Of a stretch of DNA of 64,000 bases, positions 32,976-41,241 are shown piece by piece (position 1 is the stretch's first letter; the number at the start of each line of letters is the position of its first letter). The notes below the pieces were generated by a model. The model ran no database searches. It was not told the DNA's origin and saw nothing but the letters and a program-made list of their open reading frames with translations. The stretch covers positions 1 to 64,000 of the forward strand of contig JBBDQN010000030.1 of assembly GCA_040905905.1 (NCBI GenBank). Reading direction: 5' to 3'. The position numbers and the translations under genes are program-made. The stretch comes from JAICND01 sp040905905 (GTDB taxonomy: Bacteria > Actinomycetota > Acidimicrobiia > Spongiisociales > ZC4RG35).

Positions 32976-34595
32976 ATGACAGTCATAAGCGTGCTCTTCT
33001 TAGTGGCGGTGTTGGTTGCGGTTCCTGTGATCCTCTTGACCCGCAAGCGAACTTCGGGAACCGGTGGTTCTCCAGCCGAGGTCCTCGTGTATCTCATCCT
33101 CGCCATAGCGGCCCTGATCGCGACGAACGCTTTCTCGTCCCTGGTCGAGCTGATCGTGCCGGGCCAGGACGTCATCGTCCGAGACACCGACGAACTGGCT
33201 CTGTCGCTAGCGACGTTGATGGTCTCGGGGGTAGTCGCGTTCCTCCTGTGGCGCCGGCTCGAAGCGCAAAAGGTGGTTGGAGATCGGCCCGCCCGCGCGC
33301 TCTACGTGTCGGTAGTTACCGGGTTCAGCATGGCCGTGGTGGCGGCATCGACCGCTCGACTCCTCCTCTGGGTGGTTGGTCAGGCAGATCTGTCGGAGGT
33401 GGCGCTTGCCGATCTCGTCGCTTTTGCTGCCGCCTGGTGGCTGCACGAACGGGCCCGTCGACCGGGAGTGAGCCTCGACGTAATCCGATCCCTGGCGGGA
33501 AGCCTGGTCGGCTTGACGCTGTCTGTCACGGGGCTGGTTGTGGTGCTCCGATCCGCCCTCGCGACGGTCTTTCGGGCGGGGACGGTGGTGGCGGGTTCGG
33601 GGGTCTGGGATGGAGTCATTCTTGGGCTCGTATTGCTCGCGGTCGGTGTGCCCTACCTCTGGTGGTTCTGGTCCCGCGACGTTTTCCGAACACCTTCCAC
33701 CGAGCGGCAAGGCTATGCGACTTTGGTCGCCATCGTGGCGTGGTTCGTTGGGGTCTCAGCAGCTGGAGCGCTTGTGTACTCCGTGTTCGTACGGGCTTTC
33801 GGAATTGAGCCGTCAGGCGTGGCTAGCTCACCTTTGCCGATCCAAATAGCCCTTTTGGCGACCGCGGGGCTGACCTACTGGCACCATCGTGACATTCTCG
33901 GACCGGCCCGTACAGACGCCGTGCGTGTGCTGGCTTACCTGTTCTCGTCGGCAGCATTTGTCGTCGGGGCGGCTTCTTCGGTCACCTTGATCGTCAACTT
34001 GATCGACAACCTCACCGAGGGCTCGGTGGCTGGGACCGGTGCCCGCACGGTGCTGGCGGCGGTTGTCGCTCTAGCCGTCTCACTTGCGGTCCTGTGGGTC
34101 TATTGGCTGCCAGCCCAGCGTTTGGCCCAGGAACCTGCCGAGGATCGGGCAACATCTCGGCGTCTGGCCATCGTGGGATTGCTCACGGCATCGGCGGTGA
34201 CCGCGGTGGGCGGATTGATAGCAGTCGTCTATGGACTGTTGCGGGCGGCATTGGGTAGTGACGCCGATATCGGCGACATATTGACCTGGTCGGTTCCGCT
34301 GACGGTCGTGACCGGTCTTCTGACCTGGTACTTCGCCAAAATCAGGCCTCGCCGGGCGGAGCCAGGGATAGCCGGTACCCAGCCGAAGGACTTGACGGTG
34401 ACGGTGGTCGCAGCCGATCCCGGGCCGCTTCCGGTAATGGTTCACAAGGCTCGGTTGCTCCATCGCACCGACGGCGTTGGAGTGGTTGACCAGGAACGGG
34501 CTGCGGAAATAGTCGCAGCATTGGCCCAGGTCGACACCCCGGCCGCCATCGTCATCGTCGAAGCGGACTCGTTCGATGTGATCCCGCTGGCCTGA
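32976..34595 (+). CDS. DUF5671-like polytopic membrane protein
   Basis: A 539-residue membrane protein with about twelve hydrophobic segments. Repeats of about 130 residues recur, with segments such as PAEVLVYLILAIAALIATNAF and ARALYVSVVTGFSMAVVAAS and TDAVRVLAYLFSSAAFVVGA, the pattern of DUF5671 domains. The C-terminal 100 residues are soluble and hydrophilic up to ...VIVEADSFDVIPLA. No known transport motif. It follows the anchored protein by 3 bp. Function unknown; its position at the end of the paa operon does not explain it. Confidence 0.7.
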   Translation: MTVISVLFLVAVLVAVPVILLTRKRTSGTGGSPAEVLVYLILAIAALIATNAFSSLVELIVPGQDVIVRDTDELALSLATLMVSGVVAFLLWRRLEAQKVVGDRPARALYVSVVTGFSMAVVAASTARLLLWVVGQADLSEVALADLVAFAAAWWLHERARRPGVSLDVIRSLAGSLVGLTLSVTGLVVVLRSALATVFRAGTVVAGSGVWDGVILGLVLLAVGVPYLWWFWSRDVFRTPSTERQGYATLVAIVAWFVGVSAAGALVYSVFVRAFGIEPSGVASSPLPIQIALLATAGLTYWHHRDILGPARTDAVRVLAYLFSSAAFVVGAASSVTLIVNLIDNLTEGSVAGTGARTVLAAVVALAVSLAVLWVYWLPAQRLAQEPAEDRATSRRLAIVGLLTASAVTAVGGLIAVVYGLLRAALGSDADIGDILTWSVPLTVVTGLLTWYFAKIRPRRAEPGIAGTQPKDLTVTVVAADPGPLPVMVHKARLLHRTDGVGVVDQERAAEIVAALAQVDTPAAIVIVEADSFDVIPLA

Positions 34596-34614
34596 GGGCA
34601 CGATACTGGGGACC

Positions 34615-35709
34615 GTGTCCGCTGAGATCGCCCGCTTTTTTGACACCCGGGCCGCCTACACGATGTTTGTCAACGCCACCGACGAGAAGTCGGTCGTGGC
34701 CGATCGGGTGGGTGCCGAACTGGCCAACATCGACGTCTCTCACCCCGGCCTCCGGGTCTTCGATGCCGGCATGGGCGATGGTGCACTTCTCGCCCATCTC
34801 ATGCGTCGGATGCATCAGCGGTTCCCCTTCATTCCATGGTTGATCGTGGCCAAGGAGATCAGCATCGAAGACGTCCGTCAGGCCCTGGCCCGGCTGCCCG
34901 ACCGTTTCCTTGAACACCCGGAGATGGTCTTTATCGTGACCAATCTTCCGTTTCGCGATGCTCCCGCTCTGGCTGACCCGGGTCTGGCCTGGCGGCAGGT
35001 GGCGCTGAAGGGTTCCACCACTCGTGAATTCACGGATCAGATCGAGAACCTCTACCCGCAACTCGCCATCGATTGGGAAGTCAGGACAAGCGAGGTGACC
35101 GGGAACCCTCTCAATGTTCGCCCGGCGGCGCTGGTGCTCTATCGCCAGGACCGCGGGTTCTTGGTCGACCCCTTGATTCCGCGGCCAGGGCGGACCGAGC
35201 TCAGATATGACCTGGTGGTGGCGTCACAGGCGTATCGGGCCCGTACTCCAGTACAGCGAAAGGTCAAGAGTGTCCTGGTCCCGCTGGCCCGCAGCCTGGC
35301 CCCGGGGGGCCGGCTGGTAGGGGTGCAGGCACGTGGCGACGACCCCGGTCTGGAGATCATCCGCCGGGTTTGGCCCGACGAGGATCCCTTCCCCCATCGG
35401 CGGACTGCGATCCTCGCCGAAGCCCGCCGGCAACTAGCCGGGGAACCGGGCCTGGTCTACCCCGATCTGAGCGACGAGGAGTCGGTGTTCCGGTTCCGGC
35501 TCCACACAATGCCGTCGGTCGAGGCCGAGCACATCGGAACCTCTTCCGTAGTGGCGGCCTGGAACGCTGCCACCTATGTTGCCCAGATCGACGAGAAACG
35601 TCTGGCGGAGGCGACGGCGACCGGTGGCTATCTCGACGCGACCCGGCGCGTAATGGAGCAACACGGACAAATCTGGTGGAACGACGAGGCCTATCTAATC
35701 ACCCGTTAG
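34615..35709 (+). CDS. Putative SAM-dependent methyltransferase-like protein
   Basis: A 364-residue protein. The N-terminal part has VFDAGMGDGALLAHLMRRM (about 47-65), a SAM motif I in methyltransferase style, followed by IPWLIVAKEIS and a NLPFRDAPAL segment resembling the N-P-P-F/Y motif region (here NLPF). A later SLAPGGRLVGVQARGDD resembles post-motif III. The combination fits a class I methyltransferase of unknown substrate, unusual in its long C-terminal part. GTG start at 34615. It precedes gabT in the same direction with hairpin copy C between them. Confidence 0.6.
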   Translation: MSAEIARFFDTRAAYTMFVNATDEKSVVADRVGAELANIDVSHPGLRVFDAGMGDGALLAHLMRRMHQRFPFIPWLIVAKEISIEDVRQALARLPDRFLEHPEMVFIVTNLPFRDAPALADPGLAWRQVALKGSTTREFTDQIENLYPQLAIDWEVRTSEVTGNPLNVRPAALVLYRQDRGFLVDPLIPRPGRTELRYDLVVASQAYRARTPVQRKVKSVLVPLARSLAPGGRLVGVQARGDDPGLEIIRRVWPDEDPFPHRRTAILAEARRQLAGEPGLVYPDLSDEESVFRFRLHTMPSVEAEHIGTSSVVAAWNAATYVAQIDEKRLAEATATGGYLDATRRVMEQHGQIWWNDEAYLITR

Positions 35710-35721
35710 CCCGCTTTAGCG

Positions 35722-35754
35722 ACCCAGACCCATCGCCAAGCGATGGGTCTGGGT
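35722..35754. repeat. Intergenic hairpin repeat, copy C
   Basis: Stem ACCCAGACCCATCG (35722-35735), loop CCAAG, CGATGGGTCTGGGT (35741-35754). The right side continues into GATAAAAA as in copy B. It lies between two genes read in the same direction. Confidence 0.8.
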
Positions 35755-35785
35755 GATAAAAAGGCAGTATGAGGAGAGAGAAATT

Positions 35786-37057
35786 GTGACCAATGCAGAA
35801 CTGATGGAGCGTCGCAACCGGGCGTTTGCCCGGGGGATCGGGGCGACGTTCCCGATCTTTGTTGACCGCGCACTCAACGCCGAGCTGTGGGATGTGGAGG
35901 GTCGCCGGTATATCGACTTCACCGGTGGGATCGCCGTTCTCAACACAGGCCATCTCCATCCCCAGGTGGCGGAAGCAGTTTCGGCCCAGCTCGCCCGATT
36001 CAGCCATACCTGTTTCATGGTTGCCCCGTACGAGCCGGCCGTGGCTCTGGCTGAGCGGCTCAATCAACTCGTCCCTGGATCCACTCCCAAGAAGACCGCC
36101 CTCTTCAGCACCGGAGCCGAGGCGGTGGAAAACGCCGTGAAGATTGCCCGTGCCTTCACCGGCCGGGCCGGGGTGATCGCCTTTTCGGGAGGCTTCCACG
36201 GTCGCACGCTCCTTGCCCTGGCGCTTACCGGCAAGGTGGCGCCCTATAAGACCGGGTTTGGACCTTTCCCCTCCGAGGTCTTCCACGCCCCCTATCCGCA
36301 TCCCTACCGCGGCGTCTCCACCGCCGACGCCCTCGCCGGGGTCGAGCACATCTTCAAAGAAGACATCGAGCCCGAAAGGGTGGCGGCTTTGATCATCGAG
36401 CCGGTCCTGGGGGAAGGTGGCTATATCCCGGCTCCGTCCGATTTCCTGGTGGGATTGCGTGAGATCTGCGATCGCCACGGCATCGTCCTCATTGCCGACG
36501 AGATCCAGACTGGCTTTGCCCGCACCGGCCGCTGGTTTGCCATCGAACACGCCGGGATCGAGGCCGACCTGGTGACGATGGCAAAGTCGCTGGCGGGCGG
36601 CTTCCCGCTCTCGGCGGTTACAGGCAAGGCCGAGATCATGGATGCTCCCGGGCCCGGCGGACTAGGCGGAACATACGCCGGCTCGCCCATGGCCTGCGCG
36701 GCCGCCCTGGCGGTGATCGATGTGATCGAACATGAAGGTCTGGCCGAACGCGCCCAGTCAATTGGTGGAAAGGTAGTGAAGACCCTGGAAGGCTGGGCCG
36801 AGTCCGATCCGCGGATCGGAGAGGTAAGGGGCCTCGGGGCAATGGTCGGAGTGGAGTTGGTAACCGACCCCACCACTCGCCAGCCCGACGCCGACCGCAC
36901 CAAGGCGATCACCATGGCGGCTCTCGAAGAAGGACTGATCCTGCTGTCCTGCGGTGTGTACGGGAACGTTCTGCGAGTGATGGTGCCTCTGACCGCCTCC
37001 GACGAAATCGTCGAAGAGGGCCTGGAGGCAATGGAGCGGGCTTTCGCTCGCACCTGA
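35786..37057 (+). CDS. gabT: 4-aminobutyrate aminotransferase family enzyme
   Basis: A 423-residue class III PLP aminotransferase. IDFTGGIAVLNTGHLHP, SHTCFMVAPYEP and FSTGAEAVENAVKIAR match GabT. The acidic pair is in IADEIQTGFARTG and the PLP Lys in TMAKSLAGGFPLS. It should move the amino group from 4-aminobutyrate (or a related omega-amino acid) to 2-oxoglutarate, giving succinate semialdehyde. I use the GTG at 35786, with GAGGAG upstream. No succinate semialdehyde dehydrogenase is in the window, so the pathway is incomplete here. Confidence 0.88.
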   Translation: MTNAELMERRNRAFARGIGATFPIFVDRALNAELWDVEGRRYIDFTGGIAVLNTGHLHPQVAEAVSAQLARFSHTCFMVAPYEPAVALAERLNQLVPGSTPKKTALFSTGAEAVENAVKIARAFTGRAGVIAFSGGFHGRTLLALALTGKVAPYKTGFGPFPSEVFHAPYPHPYRGVSTADALAGVEHIFKEDIEPERVAALIIEPVLGEGGYIPAPSDFLVGLREICDRHGIVLIADEIQTGFARTGRWFAIEHAGIEADLVTMAKSLAGGFPLSAVTGKAEIMDAPGPGGLGGTYAGSPMACAAALAVIDVIEHEGLAERAQSIGGKVVKTLEGWAESDPRIGEVRGLGAMVGVELVTDPTTRQPDADRTKAITMAALEEGLILLSCGVYGNVLRVMVPLTASDEIVEEGLEAMERAFART

Positions 37058-37140
37058 CCCCACCGGCTTTCAGCGACACCGGCCGGCGATGATCGGTAGC
37101 CTCGCCATCAAGGTCGAAGTCGACGAACCGGAGGGACAAG

Positions 37141-37401
37141 ATGGGTATCGGCGAGATCATCGGTTATCTAGTCATAGGCGCAGTAGTGGGCCCCCTGGCC
37201 AGGCTGCTGGTTCCGGGCAAGGACCCGATGAGCGTCGTCATGACGGTGGTGGCAGGAATCATTGGAGCCTTGCTGGGCGGTCTTGTGTTTGCGCAATGGA
37301 TCACCCCGGACAACACCGGTGTGCCCTGGATCGCTTCCGTCCTGGGTGCAGTGTTGGTAGTCCTCGTCCTCCGGATGATGAGAAGGTCAAGGACCGCCTG
37401 A
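37141..37401 (+). CDS. GlsB/YeaQ/YmgE (transglycosylase-associated) membrane protein
   Basis: An 86-residue protein with three membrane helices and Gly-rich motifs (GEIIGYLVIGAVVGPLARLL, VVAGIIGALLGG) typical of the transglycosylase-associated family, which are small stress-linked membrane proteins of unclear function. The GGAGGG site before the ATG is strong. It ends 4 bp from the convergent lipoprotein gene. Confidence 0.88.
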   Translation: MGIGEIIGYLVIGAVVGPLARLLVPGKDPMSVVMTVVAGIIGALLGGLVFAQWITPDNTGVPWIASVLGAVLVVLVLRMMRRSRTA

Positions 37402-37405
37402 TCCG

Positions 37406-38263
37406 TTAGCCGGCCGCGCCCAGCGGTGCACACGGCTCTTCGCCCGCGAAGAGGGGTCGTACCGCGATCGAATATTCGGTGCCGGCATCTTCCCAGGTGC
37501 TTTCCTGGCTGGCCTGGGCGAATATTGACAAGAGCTGAGTCATCTCGTCACCTTCAAAGGTGGCGCAACGCCAGGTGGTCAAGTTGACCGGTGCCATTTC
37601 CTCGTAGGAGACCGAAAGCGGCCACGGGCGAACATCGGCGAACCCAGGCTCGGCCGGGAACTCGCGGATGCCTGCCAGAACCTGGATCACGGTCGGCTCG
37701 AGGGGCCCTCCCGCCTGGCCAAAGCCAGCCTCCTCCAACTGGACAATCAGATTGGCCAATTGCGGCACCCGGGCGTCGGTGAAGTCCACTCCTCCCAGGG
37801 GGTCGGTGGCCAGACCCAGCGCATAAACAGAGAAGCGGTGAGACCCGTCCTGGTTGTAGAAGGTCACCACCGTGTTGGAGGCGTCGGCGATGAAGTTGGC
37901 GGCATCGTTGTTGGTTTCGTCGACGATGTTGACAAAACCGAGGCCGTCAAGCTCCTCGAGGACGAACAACATGGTCTCCTCGTCGAGTTGGGTTTGCTGA
38001 TAGGGGATGAGCAGCGGCCCCGGGAAGATCGCGGTCATGGCTCCCTGGCTGATCAGGGTGCCGTCGCGCAGCAGGGCGAGACGGGGACCCTGGCGCACCA
38101 TGAAGTCGGGAGGGACGAAGCCACCTTCATCCCGAACGATCAACAAGGCAGACGCCGGATCGTCGTTGAGGTTGAGGGTGGAGGCAAGCCCGCCGTCCTC
38201 GCCGCCGCCACAGGCCACGGCCAGCAGGACGAACGTCGACAGGGCGATCAGTTTCGTTCGCAT
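37406..38263 (-). CDS. Hypothetical lipoprotein
   Basis: A 285-residue lipoprotein. The signal peptide ends in LLAVAC (lipobox, Cys about 18), followed by GGGEDGG. The mature domain of about 260 residues includes ALLIVRDEGGFVPPDFMVRQGP, PRLALLRDGTLI and a conserved-looking VNIVDETNNDAANFIADASN. I know similar proteins only as hypothetical lipoproteins of high-GC Actinomycetota. I chose the ATG at 38263 because the lipobox follows at the right distance; upstream extension has no signal. Function unknown. Confidence 0.65.
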   Translation of the reverse strand: MRTKLIALSTFVLLAVACGGGEDGGLASTLNLNDDPASALLIVRDEGGFVPPDFMVRQGPRLALLRDGTLISQGAMTAIFPGPLLIPYQQTQLDEETMLFVLEELDGLGFVNIVDETNNDAANFIADASNTVVTFYNQDGSHRFSVYALGLATDPLGGVDFTDARVPQLANLIVQLEEAGFGQAGGPLEPTVIQVLAGIREFPAEPGFADVRPWPLSVSYEEMAPVNLTTWRCATFEGDEMTQLLSIFAQASQESTWEDAGTEYSIAVRPLFAGEEPCAPLGAAG

Positions 38264-38298
38264 TGGCCTTGGACGCCTGGTCGGTCCCGTCAGTTCCC

Positions 38299-39579
38299 TC
38301 AGCGTCCGGTTTCGTAGTCGGCTAGAGCCTGGTCGATGAGGTCGATGGCCCACTCGAGCTCGGGCTGCGTCGTGACCAACGGTGGAACGAAGCGGATGAT
38401 GTTGGCATCGGGGCCGCAGTCGATGACGATCAGGTCCCGCTCCAAACAGAAGCGGTGGACCGAGCCGAAGGCCTCCGGGTCTGGTTCCCTGGTCCCCGGA
38501 TCTTTGACTAGCTCGACTCCGATCATAAGGCCAAGGCCGCGGACGTCACCGATGGTCGGATGATCGGTGGCGAGCTTGCCGAGGCGTTCAAAGGCGTGGG
38601 CAGACAGCTCCCGGGCGTGGGGAAGCAGGTCCCCCATCGTGTCCATCACCGCGACGGCGGCGGCGCAGGCCACCGGGTTGCCGCCAAACGTTGTGCCATG
38701 CGATCCCCGTGGCCAGGCGTCCATCATCTCCGCGGAGGCGCCATAGGCAGACAACGGCAGACCGTTGGCAATGCCTTTGCCGAGGGCGATCACATCGGGT
38801 TTGGCCTGGTAGTGATCGGATGCGAACCACTCGGCGGTGCGCCCAAAACCGGATTGCACCTCGTCGTAAACGAGTTTGATGCCGTGCTTGCGCGCCAGCT
38901 CTGCAAGTTCGTCGAGAAAACGGGCCGGGGCCGCGTAATACCCGCCTTCACCCTGTACCGGTTCGATCAGGAAACCGGCGATGTTGGCAGGGAACACCTC
39001 GTGTTTGAACATGAGGGACAGCTCCCAGAGGCAGTGATCGACGGCCTGCTCCTCGGTCATTCCCCACCGGTAGGGATGGGGGAAGGGGGCGACGAAGACC
39101 GAGCCGAGAATGGGGTGGTAACCCTCGCGGTATTTGGCGTTCGAGGTCGTGTAGGAGACCGATCCCATCGTGCGGCCATGAAAGGCACCCCGGAACACCA
39201 CCAGACCCTGACGTCCGGTGACTTTGCGGGTGAGTTTGACCGCAGCTTCCACAGCTTCGGCTCCGGAGTTGGCGAACCCGAACTTCTCGATGGCCGGGGG
39301 GGTGATGGCCCGCAACCGTTCGGCCGTCTCGACGATGCTGTCGTAGCGGAAGATGCAGCCGGAATGGATGAACCGATCGATCTGGGCGTGAACGGCGGCG
39401 ACCACGGCGGGGTGATTGTGGCCGAGGTTGGTCACGGCGGTACCACAGGCAAAGTCGGCGTACCTGCGCCCGTCGGCGGTGTGGACCCAGATGCCTTCGG
39501 CCCGTTCGGCGATCACGTCGGTGTCGAAGGCGATGACCGGGGCAATCAAGCCTTGGTGGCGGGAGATGAGATCGGACAT
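38299..39579 (-). CDS. Class III aminotransferase (4-aminobutyrate/acetylornithine type)
   Basis: A 426-residue PLP aminotransferase. DFACGTAVTNLGHNHP, FANSGAEAVEAAVKLTRKVTG and FHGRTMGSVSYTTS place it in the GabT/acetylornithine group. The acidic motif is VYDEVQSGFGRT and the PLP Lys is in ALGKGIANGLPLSA. It resembles gabT at 35786 but is diverged, so a different omega-amine substrate is likely. The ATG at 39579 has an AAGGAG site 9 bp upstream. It reads toward the lipoprotein gene, 35 bp away. Confidence 0.85.
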   Translation of the reverse strand: MSDLISRHQGLIAPVIAFDTDVIAERAEGIWVHTADGRRYADFACGTAVTNLGHNHPAVVAAVHAQIDRFIHSGCIFRYDSIVETAERLRAITPPAIEKFGFANSGAEAVEAAVKLTRKVTGRQGLVVFRGAFHGRTMGSVSYTTSNAKYREGYHPILGSVFVAPFPHPYRWGMTEEQAVDHCLWELSLMFKHEVFPANIAGFLIEPVQGEGGYYAAPARFLDELAELARKHGIKLVYDEVQSGFGRTAEWFASDHYQAKPDVIALGKGIANGLPLSAYGASAEMMDAWPRGSHGTTFGGNPVACAAAVAVMDTMGDLLPHARELSAHAFERLGKLATDHPTIGDVRGLGLMIGVELVKDPGTREPDPEAFGSVHRFCLERDLIVIDCGPDANIIRFVPPLVTTQPELEWAIDLIDQALADYETGR

Positions 39580-39894
39580 GGGAAGTGCTCCTTGTGAGAT
39601 GGCAGGAAGGACTACGGCGGGCCGTGGTCTATGGAGCGGCGAAGAGACTCGCCCGATCGTGTCGGGGCGCACAAGGCATGGCCACATCCTACCGACCGGC
39701 GGTGCCCTCCTCTATGCTGCCGACCGGCGAGTCTCTCGCCTCACCTGCTGACCTGGTGCCCACACCACCTGGCGAGGCGCGGGGAAAGGTGGCCTTTTGC
39801 CATCGAGACGCTTTCAACGTGTTGATCCCAAACATGACGGGAGCCGCCTGACAGAGGTGTGGGCTCGTGGTGGCCCCGTGTGTGGAGGCACAAC
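39580..39894. other. Gene-free region upstream of the aminotransferase and BtrH-like genes
   Basis: I see no gene in these 315 bp, which separate divergent genes. They hold a 10-bp perfect inverted repeat, GAGACTCGCC (39644-39653) and GGCGAGTCTC (39726-39735), extended by GGCG/CGCC past a small bulge, around a 72-nt loop. It does not match a riboswitch that I know. The region must also hold both promoters. Confidence 0.5.
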
Positions 39895-41181
39895 ATGACC
39901 ACTCAGAAGAAACTCAAGGCCCTGGTCCGCGCCCGCATGGACAAGACCGGCGAGAGCTACACCGTCGCTCGCCGTCAGGTCCTCAACGACCAGCCGACCG
40001 ACACCTATCAGCTCCGGGGCGGAGTTAGCCCGGAGACGGCAGCCCTAGCCAACATCCTCGCCAGCCGGGGAATCACCGATCCCACCACCGGCCAACCAAT
40101 TGGTGAGGCTCTGGTTCTCGGCGTCGGCGGCGGCGTCGGGGCCGGTTACATCCTCTGGGAGTTTCACGACGACAACCGCCGGGTGGTGACGACCGCCTTC
40201 CGCAACCAGTGGCAGTACCCCGACCGTTGGTTCCTCAAGACCTGCGAACGGCTGGGGGTACCGGTCACCCTCACCGAGACCACCGGTGAGAAACGGGCCG
40301 CCCAACAGCTCAACCAGGCCCTCGACGCCGGCCTGCCGGTCCTGGCCTTCGTCTCCACGGTCGACCTCCCCTTCTGGCATCTGCCGGAAGAGGAGGCGGG
40401 TTGGATTGGCTACACACTGGCGCTGTACGGACGCCATGGCGATCGGATCCTGGTCGACGATCGCAACCACCGGCGCCTCACCATGTCGACGGACGCCACC
40501 GCCGTGGCGAGGGGGCGTATCCCCTCTTACAAGAACCGGTTGCTGGTTCCGGACGCAGCCGCCACCGAACTCACCGAGGAGAAGTTGGTCAGCTCGGTCG
40601 AGGCGGCCCTGGTCGAGCAGGTCGAGCACCTGTCTTCCCGGTCGGACTCCTTCTCGTTGCCGGCGATCGGCAAGTGGGTGAAGATGCTTACCGAGCCCCG
40701 ACACTCCAAGTCGTGGGCGCGGGTGTTTGAAGACGGGGACGGTCTGTTGCGGGCTTTGGTCTGGACCCATGAGTCGGTCACCGAAGTCGGAATCTATGGC
40801 GGAAACCTGAGGCCGTTGTTCGCCGAGTTTCTGGTCGAGGCCGCCAGGCTGACCGGACGCGACTTGGGGGCCGCCAACCTTGCCTACCGCCAGGCAGCCC
40901 TCGCCTGGGGGGCCTTCGCCGACGAATGCCTGAAGGCACCGGTGGTGAAGGAGGTCGTCGAACTCGACGCCCGCCGGCGGGAGGCGGTGAAGACGGGAGA
41001 TGCAGGATGGGAGGAAGCCGCTGCCGTCGCTGCCCGCAGCAACGCCCTGATCCGGGCGTCCGACATCGGGCTCGACCTGGCGGGGAGAAACCAGCTCTTC
41101 CAGGACATGGGGGCCGCCCTCGCCGAGGTCCATATCGCCGAACGGGCGGCCCTGGCAGCCTTGGCCGGGTCGATTAGCTAG
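39895..41181 (+). CDS. BtrH_N/DUF4872 domain protein
   Basis: A 428-residue cytoplasmic protein. The N-terminal BtrH_N domain includes QLRGGVSPETAALANILASRG, EALVLGVGGGVGAGYILWEF and PVLAFVSTVDLPFWHLP; the C-terminal DUF4872 part includes FSLPAIGKWVKMLTEPRHSKSW and LRPLFAEFLVEAARLTG. Butirosin BtrH is an acyltransferase that moves an amino-acyl chain from carrier protein to aminoglycoside, but no carrier protein or aminoglycoside gene is near, so it is only a family relative. GGAGG precedes the ATG at 39895; 36 bases further upstream the frame is open but unsupported. It starts the unusual 40-48 kb group. Confidence 0.75.
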   Translation: MTTQKKLKALVRARMDKTGESYTVARRQVLNDQPTDTYQLRGGVSPETAALANILASRGITDPTTGQPIGEALVLGVGGGVGAGYILWEFHDDNRRVVTTAFRNQWQYPDRWFLKTCERLGVPVTLTETTGEKRAAQQLNQALDAGLPVLAFVSTVDLPFWHLPEEEAGWIGYTLALYGRHGDRILVDDRNHRRLTMSTDATAVARGRIPSYKNRLLVPDAAATELTEEKLVSSVEAALVEQVEHLSSRSDSFSLPAIGKWVKMLTEPRHSKSWARVFEDGDGLLRALVWTHESVTEVGIYGGNLRPLFAEFLVEAARLTGRDLGAANLAYRQAALAWGAFADECLKAPVVKEVVELDARRREAVKTGDAGWEEAAAVAARSNALIRASDIGLDLAGRNQLFQDMGAALAEVHIAERAALAALAGSIS

Positions 41182-41241
41182 CCGCCGTAAGGTAGCCACA
41201 TCGAGTCGCATCTACGACCAGCCGAGGCCACAATTTCGCGG

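Noticed and set aside
38560..39597. A 345-residue open frame on the plus strand
   Set aside because: It is antisense to the class III aminotransferase and has no recognisable domain.
39580..39894. A known riboswitch
   Set aside because: I compared the inverted repeat and conserved-looking motifs with the glycine, SAM, guanidine and ydaO types and found no match.
39895..41181. A butirosin-type aminoglycoside gene
   Set aside because: No carrier protein or aminoglycoside genes are nearby, and the BtrH_N/DUF4872 family is wide.
40045..41211. A 388-residue open frame on the minus strand
   Set aside because: It is antisense to the BtrH-like gene and has only low-complexity composition.
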